Shown: positions 1-9,164, counted from the first letter of the stretch. The stretch is 19,310 nucleotides of DNA from Veillonella sp. (GCA_018367495.1 JAGZGB010000028.1:1-19310), one strand, 5' to 3'. The notes: generated from the letters alone by a model not told the origin. Numbers and translations are program-made.

Positions 1-125
1 CTAATCAGGGTGAAAGCCTGACGTGTAAAACACTAGTTCGGTGTAAAAGTCCGAGTAGTATTGCTATGAAATTATAGCAACTTATATTATAGCCTAGAAT
101 TAGGTATATTGAAAAGATTTGAAAT
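1..125 (+). other. Gene-free left edge with tandem small hairpins; possible structured-RNA remnant
   Basis: No coding sequence is visible here. Read on the plus strand the stretch forms consecutive short hairpins: 5-21 (TCAGG/CCTGA around GTGAAAG), 23-33 (GTG/CAC), 38-54 (TCGG/CCGA around an A-rich loop), 61-80 (7-bp TTGCTAT/ATAGCAA), and an imperfect one near 88-110. The first and third share a GGTG-AAA-G-CC loop pattern, and loops are purine-rich on the plus strand, which suggests that strand if it is transcribed. Group II intron domain I contains similar GGTGAAAGTCC elements, so a truncated intron is one possible reading. I recognise no riboswitch, tRNA or rRNA. The element may extend beyond the window, and the identification is tentative. 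Confidence 0.3.
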
Positions 126-164
126 AAAAAGAATCCCTTTCATTAAAAGAAAGAGATCCTTTTT
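126..164 (-). terminator. Intrinsic terminator of the PHP-to-PLP-lyase operon
   Basis: A 16-bp inverted repeat pairs 126-141 with 149-164 around a 7-base loop. It starts 2 bases past the stop codon of the last gene in the operon. Two positions that would be A-C mismatches in a plus-strand RNA become G-U pairs in a minus-strand RNA, so the element works best for the minus-strand operon. The 3' arm of the minus-strand RNA ends in five U residues. Confidence 0.85.
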
Positions 165-165
165 A

Positions 166-1404
166 TTATCTATGTTTTAGTAATTCTTCTGCAGCACCTA
201 AAATACCTAGCATGGAATGTTCAAATACAAGTCCACCTTGCATGAAAATCGTATACGGAGAACGAACAGGACCATCTGCACTTAATTCAATAGAAGAGCC
301 TTGAACAAAGGTACCACCGGCCATGATGATTTTATCTTCGTACCCAGGCATATCACCAGGAATAGGATGTACGTGAGCGTCTACGGGAGAATATGCTTGC
401 ATACCTACACAGAAGTGCTCCATTTCTTCTTCATTTTTTAGATTAATAGCTTGAATTAAATCATAGCGATCAGCATTTACCTTAGGGAAGACATCATATC
501 CTAACAATTCACCTACTGCAGCCGTATATACAGCCCCTTTAAGAGCTTGTAATACTACATGAGGAGCCATAAACAACCCTTGGAAGAATAAACGGTAACC
601 AGGCGCATAAGATCCCATATGATCACCAAGTCCTGGAGCAGTGAGTTGGTACGCTGCATCTTCAACTAAGTCTTCACGACCTACGATATAGCCTCCTGTT
701 GGTGCTAAACCGCCCCCTGCATTTTTAATGAGCGAGCCAGCCATAATATCGGCACCAGCTTCTAAAGGTTCTTGAAGCTCTGTAAACTCACCATAACAAT
801 TATCTACAAAACAAATAGTATTCGAGTTTTTAGCTTTTACAGCATCTACAATAATCTTAATATCTGCAATTGATAACGGTTCACGCGTACTATAACCACG
901 AGAGCGTTGAATCACTACTACTCGCGTATTGTCATTAACAGCATTAGCGATGGCTTCTACATCATACGTATTATCTTTTAAAGGCACCTCAGTGTAGGTA
1001 AACCCCTTTTCTACGAGAGTTCCACGGACCTCACGAGATGCACCGATAACAGATTGCATCGTGTCGTAAGGAGCCCCTACTGCATAGATAAACTCAGTAC
1101 CCTTAGATCCATTACCCATTAATGCAATAAGAGTTGTTGCTAGTGCATGAGTACCAGATACGAAATGAGGACGAACAATAGCCTTTTCACCTTTAAATAC
1201 ATAGGCGAATACTTCATCTAACTTCTCGCGGCCCACATCGTTATAACCATAACCAGTAGTACCTGTAAAATGATAATCAGATACTTGGCACTCTTTAAAT
1301 GCTTCTAGTACTTTTTTAGTATTGGCTAACGCAATAGGTTCAAACTTTTTAAATTCAGGTTCAGCCATCTCAAAGGCTTTACTACGTATTTCTTCTAATG
1401 TCAT
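166..1404 (-). CDS. PLP-dependent methionine gamma-lyase family protein ('aluminium resistance protein' family)
   Basis: This 412-residue protein is a fold-type I PLP enzyme of the family annotated as methionine gamma-lyase-like or aluminium resistance protein (PF06838). The likely PLP-binding lysine is K227 in SLIKNAGGG. D201 in FVDNCYGEF is the probable aspartate that pairs with the pyridine nitrogen, and FVSGTHAL (81-88) is a typical phosphate-side segment. Length is normal for the family. The physiological substrate is not established by sequence; a C-S lyase acting on sulfur amino acids is a family-level inference and the aluminium label is historical. The ATG overlaps the miaA stop by 4 bases (ATGA) and is preceded by AGAAGGA at good spacing. 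It is the last gene of its operon. In many clostridial genomes a relative sits downstream of miaA and hfq; here hfq is absent from that position. Confidence 0.85.
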   Translation of the reverse strand: MTLEEIRSKAFEMAEPEFKKFEPIALANTKKVLEAFKECQVSDYHFTGTTGYGYNDVGREKLDEVFAYVFKGEKAIVRPHFVSGTHALATTLIALMGNGSKGTEFIYAVGAPYDTMQSVIGASREVRGTLVEKGFTYTEVPLKDNTYDVEAIANAVNDNTRVVVIQRSRGYSTREPLSIADIKIIVDAVKAKNSNTICFVDNCYGEFTELQEPLEAGADIMAGSLIKNAGGGLAPTGGYIVGREDLVEDAAYQLTAPGLGDHMGSYAPGYRLFFQGLFMAPHVVLQALKGAVYTAAVGELLGYDVFPKVNADRYDLIQAINLKNEEEMEHFCVGMQAYSPVDAHVHPIPGDMPGYEDKIIMAGGTFVQGSSIELSADGPVRSPYTIFMQGGLVFEHSMLGILGAAEELLKHR

Positions 1405-2330
1405 GCTAATCCTTCTCTACGAATTAATTCCATAGCTTTATTAAATATAAAATCTTTAGATGTATTATTATCAATATGAATCCATTCAATATATGGCATG
1501 CGCTTATACCAAGTGATTTGTCGCTTTGCGAAATGACGAGTATTTTTCTTGATCAAATCTCTACATTCATCAAGATTAATAGTGCCATTTATATAGTCTA
1601 CAACCTCTTTATAACCAATCCCCTTAAAAGCTTGGCAATCAGGATTTACACCGGACTTAACAAGTTGCTCAACCTCTTCAAGTAAACCTGCATCAAACAT
1701 CATATCAACGCGTAAATTAATGCGTTCATATAACTGATCACGATCTCTCATAAGGCCAATAACAGGCCCTTTATAAGATAAGCCATCATTTGTCTGATTA
1801 CGTAACGAATCTACATCACCATGATGCAATATTTCAATAACTCGATACAAACGATGCTTATCATTATATTGAATGTCTATATTATGTTTTCTTCCTAATG
1901 TGAAAGCATATTCTCGTAAACCATCAATACCTTTAGTATTAAATAACTCATCTAGTTCTAATCGTAAATTTTCATCAGGCTTAACGTCATTAAAGTTATA
2001 GTTCTCTAATAACGATTGAACATATAACCCTGTACCACCAGACAAAATAGGGAGAATATTCCTGTCATTTAATCTACCAATTATCTCTTTAGCTTGATTT
2101 TGGAAAATAGATACTGAATATGAATCATTTGGTTCTAATATATCGATAAGATGATGTTTCACACGGTTAAGTTCATCCACCGATGGTTTAGCGGTACCAA
2201 TATTGAGTTGTTTATATACTTGATAAGCATCACCAGAAATAACCTCAGCATGTAGCTGTTCTGCTAAGTACAAGGTAAGATCTGTTTTGCCTACTGCCGT
2301 TGGTCCAACGATGGTAATTAAGGGATTCAC
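1401..2330 (-). CDS. miaA: tRNA dimethylallyltransferase MiaA
   Basis: MiaA transfers the dimethylallyl group of DMAPP to N6 of A37 in tRNAs that read codons beginning with U, giving i6A37. The 309-residue protein has the P-loop GPTAVGKT (9-16), then ISGDAYQVYKQLNIGTAKP (31-49), HHLIDILEP (59-67), SGGTGLYVQSLL (97-108) and QAFKGIGYKE (233-242), in family order. Relatives usually have GDS where this has GDA, a small deviation at the substrate-recognition loop. The start is GTG, not ATG: the P-loop begins only eight residues in, which excludes a later start, and AGGAG lies 5 bases upstream. The start overlaps the stop of the upstream methyltransferase by 4 bases, and its own stop overlaps the next gene by 4, so translational coupling is likely. 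Its product i6A37 is the substrate of MiaB, encoded in the same operon. Confidence 0.95.
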   Translation of the reverse strand: MNPLITIVGPTAVGKTDLTLYLAEQLHAEVISGDAYQVYKQLNIGTAKPSVDELNRVKHHLIDILEPNDSYSVSIFQNQAKEIIGRLNDRNILPILSGGTGLYVQSLLENYNFNDVKPDENLRLELDELFNTKGIDGLREYAFTLGRKHNIDIQYNDKHRLYRVIEILHHGDVDSLRNQTNDGLSYKGPVIGLMRDRDQLYERINLRVDMMFDAGLLEEVEQLVKSGVNPDCQAFKGIGYKEVVDYINGTINLDECRDLIKKNTRHFAKRQITWYKRMPYIEWIHIDNNTSKDFIFNKAMELIRREGLA

Positions 2331-3139
2331 ATTAACTCCTTCATATATACACCATAGCCTATTCGACTATATTTTCCGCCCACCCACTGATGGGGTGGAT
2401 AGTTTTGAAAGACCGAACTAAATGGTCGTTCTTTAATAATAACACCATACGTGGCAACACGCATAGCCTGTGCCATAATTTCATCATCTATATGACTTTC
2501 CACAGTATGTCCCCGAAGAGGTTTGAATTGAGGACTTTCCTCTACAGGAACTTCAAACATAGGATCAAAATAAATAATATCAATACTATTGTCAGGTAGG
2601 TTTGGTAAATAGTGCTCAAAGGTATCATGATTTACTATAATACGTCGCAATACATTCGTTACACTATCATCACTATGAATATAATGAGCTAAACCATGAC
2701 TAGTGGCAAGCCATATAGGTAAAGACCCTTCTAGGCCAGTTATTTGAGCCTGTGGGTAACCATAACTCACTACAATACTGTCACTACCAAGGCCAATTGT
2801 ACAGTCTAAAAACGTAAACTTATCTCTATTAGATAATCCTTTTTTATCTAATATGACTTGTACCGCATTAACTAGATGATCGCCTTCACCGCGTTGTAAA
2901 CGTAATATACGTAATTGAGCCATAGACAAATGAAAGGTATGTTGTTGATTTTCCGGGAAATGAATCGTTAATCCTGAACTAGTAAGAACCGCAATATATT
3001 CGCATTGATACTTACCGAATAAGGCTGGTATCGATGTTTTACCTCGTTTAATATATGTCATATGCATAGAGGAAGCCAGTGCTTTGGCTTCCTCCTGAAT
3101 GGCCTCATTAGATTTTTGAGATGTCGTTAGTATATTCAT
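2327..3139 (-). CDS. Class I SAM-dependent methyltransferase, RsmJ-like family
   Basis: This 270-residue protein carries a Rossmann methyltransferase core in its second half. FLDCTIGLGSDS (110-121) matches the SAM-binding motif I, TGLEGS (134-139) fits the acidic end of strand 2, and YFDPMFE (190-196) matches the DPMF motif IV of the RsmJ/DUF548 family. E. coli RsmJ makes m2G1516 in 16S rRNA. The core resemblance supports a nucleic acid, probably rRNA, guanine-N2 methyltransferase, but the target is inferred. The N-terminal 100 residues show no motif I can name. The gene starts 1 base after the mutL stop. I see no strong Shine-Dalgarno sequence (only ACGG nearby), so it probably depends on translation of mutL. 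It sits between mutL and miaA, which are adjacent in many bacteria. Confidence 0.75.
   Translation of the reverse strand: MNILTTSQKSNEAIQEEAKALASSMHMTYIKRGKTSIPALFGKYQCEYIAVLTSSGLTIHFPENQQHTFHLSMAQLRILRLQRGEGDHLVNAVQVILDKKGLSNRDKFTFLDCTIGLGSDSIVVSYGYPQAQITGLEGSLPIWLATSHGLAHYIHSDDSVTNVLRRIIVNHDTFEHYLPNLPDNSIDIIYFDPMFEVPVEESPQFKPLRGHTVESHIDDEIMAQAMRVATYGVIIKERPFSSVFQNYPPHQWVGGKYSRIGYGVYMKELM
2336..2340 (-). promoter_or_regulatory. Ribosome binding site deciding the GTG start of miaA
   Basis: AGGAG on the minus strand lies 5 bases before the GTG at 2330-2328. It falls inside the last codons of the upstream methyltransferase gene. Together with the closeness of the P-loop to the N terminus it fixes the non-ATG start. 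Confidence 0.75.
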
Positions 3140-3140
3140 A

Positions 3141-5204
3141 TTAAGACCGTAAGAATAATTTACCTAATTCATCAGGTGTAAACTTGATTATCGTTGGACG
3201 ACCATGAGGACATACGTACGGCTTCTCAGTACTAAAGAGATCCTCAATTAAGGTAGTCATTTGATACATATTTAAATTATGACCTGCCTTGATGGCCCCT
3301 CTACAAGATGCATACGCTAACATTTCATGTCGCAACTGAGCCTTAGTAGGCTGTTGGTGTTCGTGTAAGTAAGAGAATACATATTGGAGAATTTCAAAAG
3401 CTTTAGATTCAACTAAATCTACAGGAGCGCCTACAAGTTTTATCTTTGTTGGGCCACCTAATTCTACATCAAATCCAAGATCTAGTAAGGTTTCTCGCTC
3501 TTCCTCTACCAAATTCATTTCATCATCTGTAGCCTCACTATATTGAGGCACAAGGATAGATTGCATAGGAATGGATTCAGAAGACTTACAAAGCTTATCA
3601 TAACGTACACGTTCATGAGCTGCGTGTTGGTCTATTATGTAGAGATCATCACCCTTTTTAGCCAAAATATAACAAGAAGCGACTTGCCCCATAGGTAAGA
3701 ATCCAGAATTTTGAATGGTACGTTCCTCTGTATTTTCTTCACGAATATCTTGAGCTAAAGACTTAAATTTCTCAACGTCTTCCTTCGTATAACTAGTATA
3801 TTCAGTAGGAACAGCATCGAAGCTTTCGTCTGTAAAGGACGACTGTTCATAAGTAGCCTTTGGTAGAGGTGGTGTAAAACCCTTAGTTTTAAGACTCTCT
3901 ACAAACTGTGTAGTCTCACCGCGCATGACTTCATATCCTTTAGTACGGCGACTACCAAATACTTTGTCATAATCTACAGCAGTAGCTATATGCTCAGCAG
4001 ACTGCATCTCATCTTGTACCACAGAAGGTATTCTATACGAATCATACGTACTACTGCCATGATGAGATAAACTACCATAAGAACTAGAATTAGTAACTGT
4101 ATCATTATTGTTAGTATTTACGTCATTACTATTAGTTTCATTATTACGGAAATCAGCTCCATTATTAATTGTGCCATTCATATAAGAGGATGATTCTCGT
4201 TCGTATCGCTCATGTAGTGGATTATTTAAGGCGTTTAAAATACCATGATAAACTGCTTTAAATATAATCTTATCATCAGAGAATTTTACTTCACTCTTTC
4301 GTGGATGAACGTTAATATCAACCATACCAGCAGGTACAGTAATATTAAGTACCACTAAAGGATGACCGTTTTTAGGTAATAATGCATGGTAAGCATTATC
4401 TATAGCTTTCATAATAGTTTTATCTGAAATCACTCGATTATTGACGATAATAGTCTGCCAAATTCTCGTACTTTTAAGAAGTGTCGGTTTGCTTACTACA
4501 CCATCAATATAGATAGAGTCACTTTCATAAGCAACAGAGAAAATATCATCTTTTGTTTTATAGCCATATAATGCAGCTACTGTATCACCAATATTGCCGT
4601 TGCCAGGAGTAATAATAGCCACACGGTTATCTACGATGAGTTTAAAAGATATGTGCGGATTACTAAGGGCTAATTTTCCAACAATATCTTGAATCTTAGA
4701 AGATTCTGTACGTTCTGTTTTCAAGAATTTACGACGCGCTGGCGTATTATAGAACAAATCTCTTATTTCAATAGTTGTACCCGGCGCAGCACCATAAGGA
4801 ATACAATCGGTAAAAGTACCACCATCTACGGTAATACGAGTGCCCAAATCAGAATCAGCTTTACGTGTAGTCAAAGAAAAATGAGACACCGAGGCAATAC
4901 TAGCCAAAGCCTCACCACGAAAGCCTAGAGAAGCAATATCAAATAAATCCTCTACCTGTTGTATTTTAGAGGTAGCATGACGTAGGATTGCTAACCGTGC
5001 ATCCTCTTCAGTCATGCCAATACCATTATCGGTAATGCGCATATATGCCACACCACCATCTCCAATTTCTATTTCAATATTGGTCGAAGAAGCGTCAATG
5101 GAGTTTTCAATGAGCTCTTTAATAACAGATGCGGGACGTTCCACAACTTCGCCAGCAGCTATTTTATTGATTGTGGTTTCATCCAACACATGAATGGTTG
5201 CCAT
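3141..5204 (-). CDS. mutL: DNA mismatch repair protein MutL (endonuclease-type)
   Basis: MutL couples mismatch recognition by MutS to strand incision and removal. The 687-residue protein has the GHKL ATPase motifs IAAGEVVERPASVIKELIEN (15-34), DNGIGM (59-64) and GFRGEAL (94-100), a low-complexity Asn/Ser/Thr-rich linker (about 340-390), and a C-terminal dimerisation/nuclease domain. That domain keeps the metal-site motifs of methylation-independent MutL: DQHAAHE (525-531), SCRGAIKA (633-640) and CPHGRP (665-670). QSILVP (548-553) aligns with the beta-clamp-binding segment of Bacillus MutL. In the DQHA(X)2E(X)4E motif the final Glu is Asp here (D536). This suggests a nicking MutL like that of B. 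subtilis rather than an E. coli MutH-dependent one. The ATG shares one base with the mutS stop (TAATG) and has a strong AGGAGG upstream. Confidence 0.97.
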   Translation of the reverse strand: MATIHVLDETTINKIAAGEVVERPASVIKELIENSIDASSTNIEIEIGDGGVAYMRITDNGIGMTEEDARLAILRHATSKIQQVEDLFDIASLGFRGEALASIASVSHFSLTTRKADSDLGTRITVDGGTFTDCIPYGAAPGTTIEIRDLFYNTPARRKFLKTERTESSKIQDIVGKLALSNPHISFKLIVDNRVAIITPGNGNIGDTVAALYGYKTKDDIFSVAYESDSIYIDGVVSKPTLLKSTRIWQTIIVNNRVISDKTIMKAIDNAYHALLPKNGHPLVVLNITVPAGMVDINVHPRKSEVKFSDDKIIFKAVYHGILNALNNPLHERYERESSSYMNGTINNGADFRNNETNSNDVNTNNNDTVTNSSSYGSLSHHGSSTYDSYRIPSVVQDEMQSAEHIATAVDYDKVFGSRRTKGYEVMRGETTQFVESLKTKGFTPPLPKATYEQSSFTDESFDAVPTEYTSYTKEDVEKFKSLAQDIREENTEERTIQNSGFLPMGQVASCYILAKKGDDLYIIDQHAAHERVRYDKLCKSSESIPMQSILVPQYSEATDDEMNLVEEERETLLDLGFDVELGGPTKIKLVGAPVDLVESKAFEILQYVFSYLHEHQQPTKAQLRHEMLAYASCRGAIKAGHNLNMYQMTTLIEDLFSTEKPYVCPHGRPTIIKFTPDELGKLFLRS

Positions 5205-7837
5205 TATTTTCCGCCTCCTTTACGAGCCTCCTCTTGTAGTTCATATAATTTATTTAATGCTTCAATCGGTGTCATACTCATTACATCTACTTCTAGCAAG
5301 CTATCAACTACTGAATGAGTAAACAGATTGCCCAGTGGAGAATCATTCACTTGTTTAATAGATTGTTTAAGTGCATTATTAGGTTGACCGCCAATGACAC
5401 GGTTATTTAAATCACTAGTATCATGACTTTGATCTTCCAATGATTCCAAAATTACCTCTGCTCGTTTTAACACAGAATTTGGTAATCCTGCCAATCTCGC
5501 TACATGAATACCATAGCTACGGTCTGCACCACCTCTGATGATGCGGCGCAAGAATGCAACATCCTTACCTTTTTCTTTTACAGCAACTGTGTAATTCTTT
5601 AATTTACTATAGCTTTCTTCTAAACAAATTAGCTCATGGTAATGGGTAGCAAATAATGTCTTACCGTGAATATGCTTACAAATATGCTCAACTACGGCTT
5701 GGGCAATACTTAAACCATCAAATGTACTCGTGCCACGACCAATTTCGTCAAGAATAATCAAGCTATTATGAGTAGCATTTTCTAAGATATAGGCTACCTC
5801 TTTCATTTCCACCATAAAAGTACTTTGACCAGTAGAAATATCATCACTAGCGCCTACGCGCGTAAAGATGCGATCTACAGGCGAAATAGATGCTTCACGA
5901 GCAGGAATAAAGGAGCCAATTTGAGCCATAATCATCAAAATAGCAGCTTGACGCATGTAAGTCGATTTACCTGCCATATTAGGACCTGTAATGAGTAAGA
6001 ACTCCTCATCATCGTGATTTAAAACAATATCATTCGGTACAAATACCTCTCGTTTTAAGAATTTTTCAATTACAGGATGACGACCATCACGAATATTAAT
6101 TTGACCATTCATTACAATGGTAGGAGAAATATAATTCTCTTCGTAACCTACTAGTGCCAAAGAACACAATACATCAAGCTCAGCAAGAGCACGTGCTGTT
6201 TCTTGTACATCTTTAATAACAAGTTTTATATCATTCCGTAATTGTTGATATAGTTCATGCTCTAAAGCGATTATCTTATCTTTAGCGCTAAGGATTTTGA
6301 TTTCAAACTCTTTTAATTCCGGTGTAATATAACGCTCTGCATTAGCTAAGGTTTGTTTTCGAATAAAGTAATCTGGTACTTGTTCAGATTTATTATGAGA
6401 TACTTCAAAATAGTAACCAAACACCTTATTATAGCCAGTTTTAATTTTAGATAAACCAGTAGCTTCTTTAATGTCTGCTTCCATCTTGGCTAGCCATTGT
6501 TCACTATTAGTAGCTAATGAACGTAGTTCATCTAGATCTGCATTAAAACCATCCTTAATAACTCGACCTTCCTTTAATGTCAATGCTGGTTGATCTGCAA
6601 TAGCACGACATAACAAATCATATATATCTTTATGGTCTTGAATGCGCTCATTAATAGATGTTAATGATAAACTTGCACATGTACTTAAAAGATTTTTAAT
6701 ATCAGGTAAAACAGCTAATGATTCGCGAAGTGCTGTTAAATCTCTAGGTGAAACAGAACCAGTTTCTACACGACCTACGATGCGCTCAAAGTCATAAATA
6801 CAATCTAGTAAGCTACGAATATGAGACCGCTCTGCTCCACGTGTAATAAGTTCTGCTACGGCAGCTTGTCTACGCTGAATTTGATTAACATCAGTCAATG
6901 GACTTTCAAGCCATTGTTTTAATAGACGTGCACCCATAGGTGTCAGTGTACGATCAAGCACATCAAGTAATGTACCTTTTTGACCACCATCACGTAAGTT
7001 ATGAGTTATCTCTAAATGGCGTAAAGAAGATGTATCTAAAATAAGGCGATTACCCACACTTAATTGATGAACATAATTAATATGAGAAATTTCAGACTTA
7101 ATAATATCCTCTAAATATAAAAGCATATAGCCTAATGCTTCCCATACGTCCTCTTCCATGAGGCCTAGGCTACCAAAGTGGGTAATTGCTTTTTCCGCTA
7201 CCTCACGCTGTGTATGATGTGTACTAAAAGGAGATAATACAATATTACTAAATTGATTATTCATAAAGTCTTTTATATCTTGTGGTAGTACAGTTCCTTC
7301 AGGCAATATAATTTCAGACGGTCGATACATGCTAAGTGCATCAAACATATCACTTCGTTTTTCACAATCAGTAATGCGATGCCAAATAACTTCCCCAGTA
7401 GATACATCTGAAAATACGAGTATCCATGCATCTTTTACCATATAAAATAATGATAAAAAGTTATTTGACCGAGCATCATTACCATTTTCGGTCATTACGG
7501 TGCCTGGTGTAATGACTTTAATAACATCACGCTTAACGATGCCTTTAACAGCTTTAGGGTCTTCTAATTGTTCACAAATAGCAACTTTATAGCCTTTTTT
7601 TACCAATGTTTCTATATAACTTTCAGCAGCATGAAAAGGAACGCCACACATTGGTGTGCGTTCCTCATCTCCTGTTGGGCGACCGGTTAAGGTTATATTC
7701 AGTTCACGAGATGCAATTAATGCATCATCATTAAATAATTCATAAAAGTCACCTAAACGAAAGAACAGTAATTCTTCAGAATATCTAGATTTAATATCTA
7801 AATACTGCTCCATCATAGGTGTTTGCTTTTTTGCCAT
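5204..7837 (-). CDS. mutS: DNA mismatch repair protein MutS
   Basis: MutS binds mismatches and small loops and recruits MutL. With the start chosen here the protein has 877 residues. It shows the mismatch-wedge motif FRLGDFYELF with F31-Y32-E33, the Walker A GPNMAGKST (618-626), the ABC-type loop region TRVGASDDISTGQSTFM (from about 659), Walker B LIILDE (693-698) and a downstream FATHYHEL histidine switch. An upstream in-frame ATG at 7873 would add 12 residues, but it lies inside miaB without a good ribosome site, whereas the ATG at 7837 follows AAGGGG at normal spacing and gives the usual MAKK..TPMMEQY N terminus. It begins 2 bases after the miaB stop and its stop shares one base with the mutL start. 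A C-terminal SPLGNLF could be a clamp-binding element, which is uncertain. Confidence 0.97.
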   Translation of the reverse strand: MAKKQTPMMEQYLDIKSRYSEELLFFRLGDFYELFNDDALIASRELNITLTGRPTGDEERTPMCGVPFHAAESYIETLVKKGYKVAICEQLEDPKAVKGIVKRDVIKVITPGTVMTENGNDARSNNFLSLFYMVKDAWILVFSDVSTGEVIWHRITDCEKRSDMFDALSMYRPSEIILPEGTVLPQDIKDFMNNQFSNIVLSPFSTHHTQREVAEKAITHFGSLGLMEEDVWEALGYMLLYLEDIIKSEISHINYVHQLSVGNRLILDTSSLRHLEITHNLRDGGQKGTLLDVLDRTLTPMGARLLKQWLESPLTDVNQIQRRQAAVAELITRGAERSHIRSLLDCIYDFERIVGRVETGSVSPRDLTALRESLAVLPDIKNLLSTCASLSLTSINERIQDHKDIYDLLCRAIADQPALTLKEGRVIKDGFNADLDELRSLATNSEQWLAKMEADIKEATGLSKIKTGYNKVFGYYFEVSHNKSEQVPDYFIRKQTLANAERYITPELKEFEIKILSAKDKIIALEHELYQQLRNDIKLVIKDVQETARALAELDVLCSLALVGYEENYISPTIVMNGQINIRDGRHPVIEKFLKREVFVPNDIVLNHDDEEFLLITGPNMAGKSTYMRQAAILMIMAQIGSFIPAREASISPVDRIFTRVGASDDISTGQSTFMVEMKEVAYILENATHNSLIILDEIGRGTSTFDGLSIAQAVVEHICKHIHGKTLFATHYHELICLEESYSKLKNYTVAVKEKGKDVAFLRRIIRGGADRSYGIHVARLAGLPNSVLKRAEVILESLEDQSHDTSDLNNRVIGGQPNNALKQSIKQVNDSPLGNLFTHSVVDSLLEVDVMSMTPIEALNKLYELQEEARKGGGK

Positions 7838-7839
7838 AC

Positions 7840-9156
7840 TTACCCCTTTTGTATTGTACCGTAGCAAACCCAAGTTTGTGCTTTATCAATATAAGCAGGT
7901 ACAGTTTCTCCAATTGATAAAGAATCATCTTTCGGGAATAAAACCATTTTATTACCCGATGTCCGACCAAACCACATATCTTCATCTCGAGGACTTGGCC
8001 CCTCTACAATAATATCAAACACTTGCCCTTCCATAGATTTATTTAGCTCATAAGAGATTTCATTTTGTACATCCATCAACGTTTGCAAACGTACGCGTTT
8101 AACCTCTTCTGGAATTTGATCATCCATAGTTGCAGCTGGCGTTCCAGAGCGTTTTGAATAGATAAACGTATATGCCATATCATACCGTACATCTTTTAAG
8201 AGTTGTAACGTAGCTTGGAAATCTTCCTCTGTTTCCCCTGGAAAACCGACAATAATATCTGTAGTGAGAACTATATCTTTAATTTTCTTACGACAGTAAG
8301 AAAGTAGTTCTTTATAATGCTCTACCGTATAATGACGGTTCATTTTTTTCAAGATACGGTCAGATCCCGATTGAATTGGTAAATGTAAATGAGTAACGAT
8401 ATTAGAAGAACGGCCGAGTGCATCAATCATGGATTTTGTCATATCTTGCGGATGACTTGTCATATAGCGAATACGTTCAATACCTGGAATACCATCAAGA
8501 GCATCCACTAATGTACCAAAATCTGTACCATCTTTAAAATCTAAGCCATAGGAGTTTACATTTTGCCCTAATAAAGTGATTTCTTTAAATCCTTTTGCAC
8601 CTAGTTCAGTTACCTCTTTTACAATGGCCTCTACAGGGCGACTAATTTCTCTGCCACGAACGTGAGGAACAATACAATACGTGCAGAACTTATTGCATCC
8701 ATTCATAATAGGTACCCATGCATAAAAAGAGCCATTAGGTTTTGCTTCTAATTCAGGTAACACGGAATTATCCATGTCTACATTGATTTGGTGTGTATGA
8801 CCTCGTTGCACCTCTTCAATCATTTCATTAATATGCTGAATATTATGAGTACCTAACACAATATCAATATGAGGGGCTCGTTTAAACATTTCAGCTTGAT
8901 TTTTCTGAGCCATACATCCAGTTACGGCAAGAATCAAATTTTTATTTTTACGTTTTAGTCTCATTAGCTCACCTATGCGGCCATAGACTTTATTTTCTGC
9001 GTTCTCACGCACTGCACAAGTGTTTAATAAAATTAAATCTGCAGTTTCTACGTCCTCTGTAGGAATATAACCTACGGATTCTAACTGATGCGATAAGCGC
9101 TCAGAATCAGCGGTATTCATTTGACAACCATAGGTGTAAATATAATAAGACTTCAT
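7840..9156 (-). CDS. miaB: tRNA-2-methylthio-N6-dimethylallyladenosine synthase MiaB
   Basis: MiaB is a radical-SAM methylthiotransferase that adds a methylthio group to C2 of i6A37, giving ms2i6A37. The 438-residue protein has the N-terminal MTTase domain with three cysteines for the auxiliary [4Fe-4S] cluster (C11 in YGCQMN, C47 in LNTCAVRE, C81 in TGCMAQ). The radical-SAM motif NGCNKFCTYCIVPHVRGRE follows, with C154, C158 and C161 as the CxxxCxxC ligands. A C-terminal TRAM-like segment (about 375-437) should bind tRNA. All six cysteines are present, so it should be active. The ATG is preceded by AGGAG six bases upstream. It lies 8 bases after the P-loop/Asp23 gene and 2 bases before mutS. 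Its substrate is made by MiaA, encoded three genes further down the same operon. Confidence 0.97.
   Translation of the reverse strand: MKSYYIYTYGCQMNTADSERLSHQLESVGYIPTEDVETADLILLNTCAVRENAENKVYGRIGELMRLKRKNKNLILAVTGCMAQKNQAEMFKRAPHIDIVLGTHNIQHINEMIEEVQRGHTHQINVDMDNSVLPELEAKPNGSFYAWVPIMNGCNKFCTYCIVPHVRGREISRPVEAIVKEVTELGAKGFKEITLLGQNVNSYGLDFKDGTDFGTLVDALDGIPGIERIRYMTSHPQDMTKSMIDALGRSSNIVTHLHLPIQSGSDRILKKMNRHYTVEHYKELLSYCRKKIKDIVLTTDIIVGFPGETEEDFQATLQLLKDVRYDMAYTFIYSKRSGTPAATMDDQIPEEVKRVRLQTLMDVQNEISYELNKSMEGQVFDIIVEGPSPRDEDMWFGRTSGNKMVLFPKDDSLSIGETVPAYIDKAQTWVCYGTIQKG
7843..7848 (-). promoter_or_regulatory. Ribosome binding site deciding the mutS start
   Basis: AAGGGG on the minus strand lies 5 bases before the ATG at 7837-7835 and overlaps the last codons of miaB. 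It supports the shorter MutS start over the in-frame ATG at 7873. Confidence 0.7.
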
Positions 9157-9164
9157 TCTAACTC

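Noticed and set aside
166..1404. A specific aluminium-resistance function for the PLP enzyme
   Set aside because: The name is a historical family label. The sequence shows a fold-type I PLP enzyme and does not identify metal resistance.
4060..4190. AT-rich repetitive stretch in mutL as a possible tandem repeat or phase-variable tract
   Set aside because: It encodes the Asn/Ser/Thr-rich linker between the ATPase and C-terminal domains, with irregular codons and no exact repeat unit or long homopolymer.
7838..7873. A longer MutS starting at the in-frame ATG at 7873
   Set aside because: The extra 12 residues lie inside the end of miaB, have no clear ribosome site and do not match MutS N termini; the ATG at 7837 has AAGGGG at proper spacing.
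7791..7985. A 64-codon minus-strand frame across the miaB-mutS junction
   Set aside because: It overlaps both genes in another frame and its translation shows no recognisable motif; it is a shadow.
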